29,766 nt of DNA from Chara braunii (Eukaryota; Streptophyta; Charophyceae; Charales; Characeae). The stretch's first letter is position 1; every line of letters starts with the position of its first letter. The notes under the pieces were generated by a model. That model worked only from the letters and a program-made list of their open reading frames with translations, was not told where the DNA came from and did not search any database. This document shows, one piece after another, positions 28,885 through 29,766 of the stretch. The stretch lies in the NCBI GenBank assembly GCA_003427395.1, contig BFEA01000023.1, positions 3,281,357 to 3,311,122 on the forward strand, written 5' to 3'. The position numbers were made by a program, and so were the translations under genes.

Positions 28885-29505
28885 GCATGCGCAGAAGGAA
28901 GGAAGGCTATGGCGGAGTTAACATCGCAGTTTTCGCCCAATCCTTGACGAAATCGGGCGATCCAAGTGTCGAAATTGGGGTTTTAGACTAAGGCGAATGC
29001 GTTGGAGGTGTTAGTTTTAGGAGGAAGTTAGTAGAATAGGCGGTAGAAGAAAGGATGGCCGCACGAAGCTATGGCGGAGGGAGAAAACGATGGGAGTGTA
29101 AAATTTGAATCTCGCTCGATCCTCGATGGATTCGAGCGAGATAGAATGTTAGATAGGGGTTCTTGGGTGGGGCGACCACGATGATGGACTCCGAAAGGTG
29201 AGTAAGAAAGTGTGGGATGAGTTAGAACAGAGATATGCTGCGCGAAGTTGTCAAAGCTTGGATATGGTAAAGGGAAGGAAGACGATTGTGCGCCTGTTCG
29301 TTAATAGAAACAGGCGAAGAGGGAATCGTTCCTGGAGTTTTGGAGGGAAGCGAACCCGAACATGAACTTAGTTTGAGCAAAGAGTTAGTAGGATGTAAGT
29401 TAGTGAGGAAATGGAGTGCGTGGATGAAGTCGGGAAGGAAAGCGGAGGAGAGTAAAGGTTAGTTAAATCGACCGATTCGTGACCGTTTCTGACGGTCTAA
29501 GATAG
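28885..29505. repeat. ~180-bp tandem units, each with a hairpin of different sequence
   Basis: Hairpins begin at 28933, 29109, 29291 and 29481 (spacing 176, 182 and 190). Their stems are TCGCCCAAT/ATCGGGCGA (one mismatch), ATCTCGCTCGA/TCGAGCGAGAT, CGCCTGTT/AACAGGCG and GACCGT/ACGGTC. About 15-30 bp after the first three there is a related phrase of the form GGGGTTYT...GGCGA...TGGA, and before them a GCGCGAAG-like and GGCGGAG-like phrase. The units are thus homologous but highly diverged. Stem sequences differ while pairing is kept. No reading frame spans the array. Confidence 0.6.
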
Positions 29506-29766
29506 TAGACTAAGGTTATAAGGTGCTACGAAGCAGTTGGTAGAACTAGATTCCGGGGAGGGACGTTAGTTTGTGTGCTGCGAGGAAATAAGGTTGCGCC
29601 AGGGAGTAGAGTGGTAAAGTATCAATGTATCTAACCGGAATCTTGGGATAAATACGTTCCATTCTTTTTTTTTTTTATATCGGTAAAAATAGCGGAGGAC
29701 ATCTGCGGGATTGGAGACTTACCTGTTGACCCTTGCGCCGCTCTGTTGTTGGCTGAAACTTGCGCG
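29506..29766. other. Right-hand end, no gene seen
   Basis: Starts with a GCTACGAAGCAG phrase that may open a fifth unit of the preceding array, then mixed sequence with a T run near 29663-29676. The window ends without a recognisable feature. Confidence 0.4.

Overview
The window is nuclear DNA from a eukaryote with introns and a very high repeat load. Only one ordinary gene can be supported. Four GT-AG exons on the plus strand (849-7263) encode all but the N-terminus of the bifunctional folate enzyme FolD (methylene-tetrahydrofolate dehydrogenase / methenyl-tetrahydrofolate cyclohydrolase). The protein reads closest to plant-type FolD. Together with kb-scale introns full of microsatellites, MITEs, SINEs and LINE fragments, this suggests a large, repeat-rich streptophyte genome; a charophyte alga such as Chara is my guess. 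That placement is inference, not something the sequence proves.

Layout. 1-848: intron or upstream DNA with a GAT-rich repeat split by a short inverted-repeat element. 849-7263: the FolD exons, with introns of 567, 2401 and 2655 bp holding TG/GA, CT, GAA and other simple repeats, a second copy of the first element, and a 111-bp MITE. 7264-9110: a GA-rich 3' UTR, a GTTAAC minisatellite broken by another MITE, and a cluster of six CACGTG G-boxes with no recognised gene after it. 9600-14870: two tRNA-derived SINEs on the minus strand, several inverted-repeat elements (at least three with hAT-like ends) and perfect hairpins. 15012-16350: a decayed LINE holding a second kind of tRNA-headed SINE. 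16351-18015: three degenerate tandem repeats. 18850-23460: an AT-rich island made largely of a decayed minus-strand LINE, with two 521-bp foldback elements; one interrupts the reverse-transcriptase reading frame. 23460-29766: purine-rich and GC-rich DNA with scattered N calls, built of divergent tandem arrays, GC-rich hairpins, a tandemly duplicated fragment resembling 28S rRNA, and an array of ~180-bp units, each with a hairpin at the same place but with a different stem sequence.

How the parts relate. FolD interconverts one-carbon forms of tetrahydrofolate and has no functional partner in the window. Everything else looks like mobile or tandem DNA, much of it nested (MITE into tandem repeat, foldback into LINE, MITE into minisatellite). 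The nesting gives a relative order of insertion. The least explained material is the 28S-like duplication and the hairpin array at the right-hand end.
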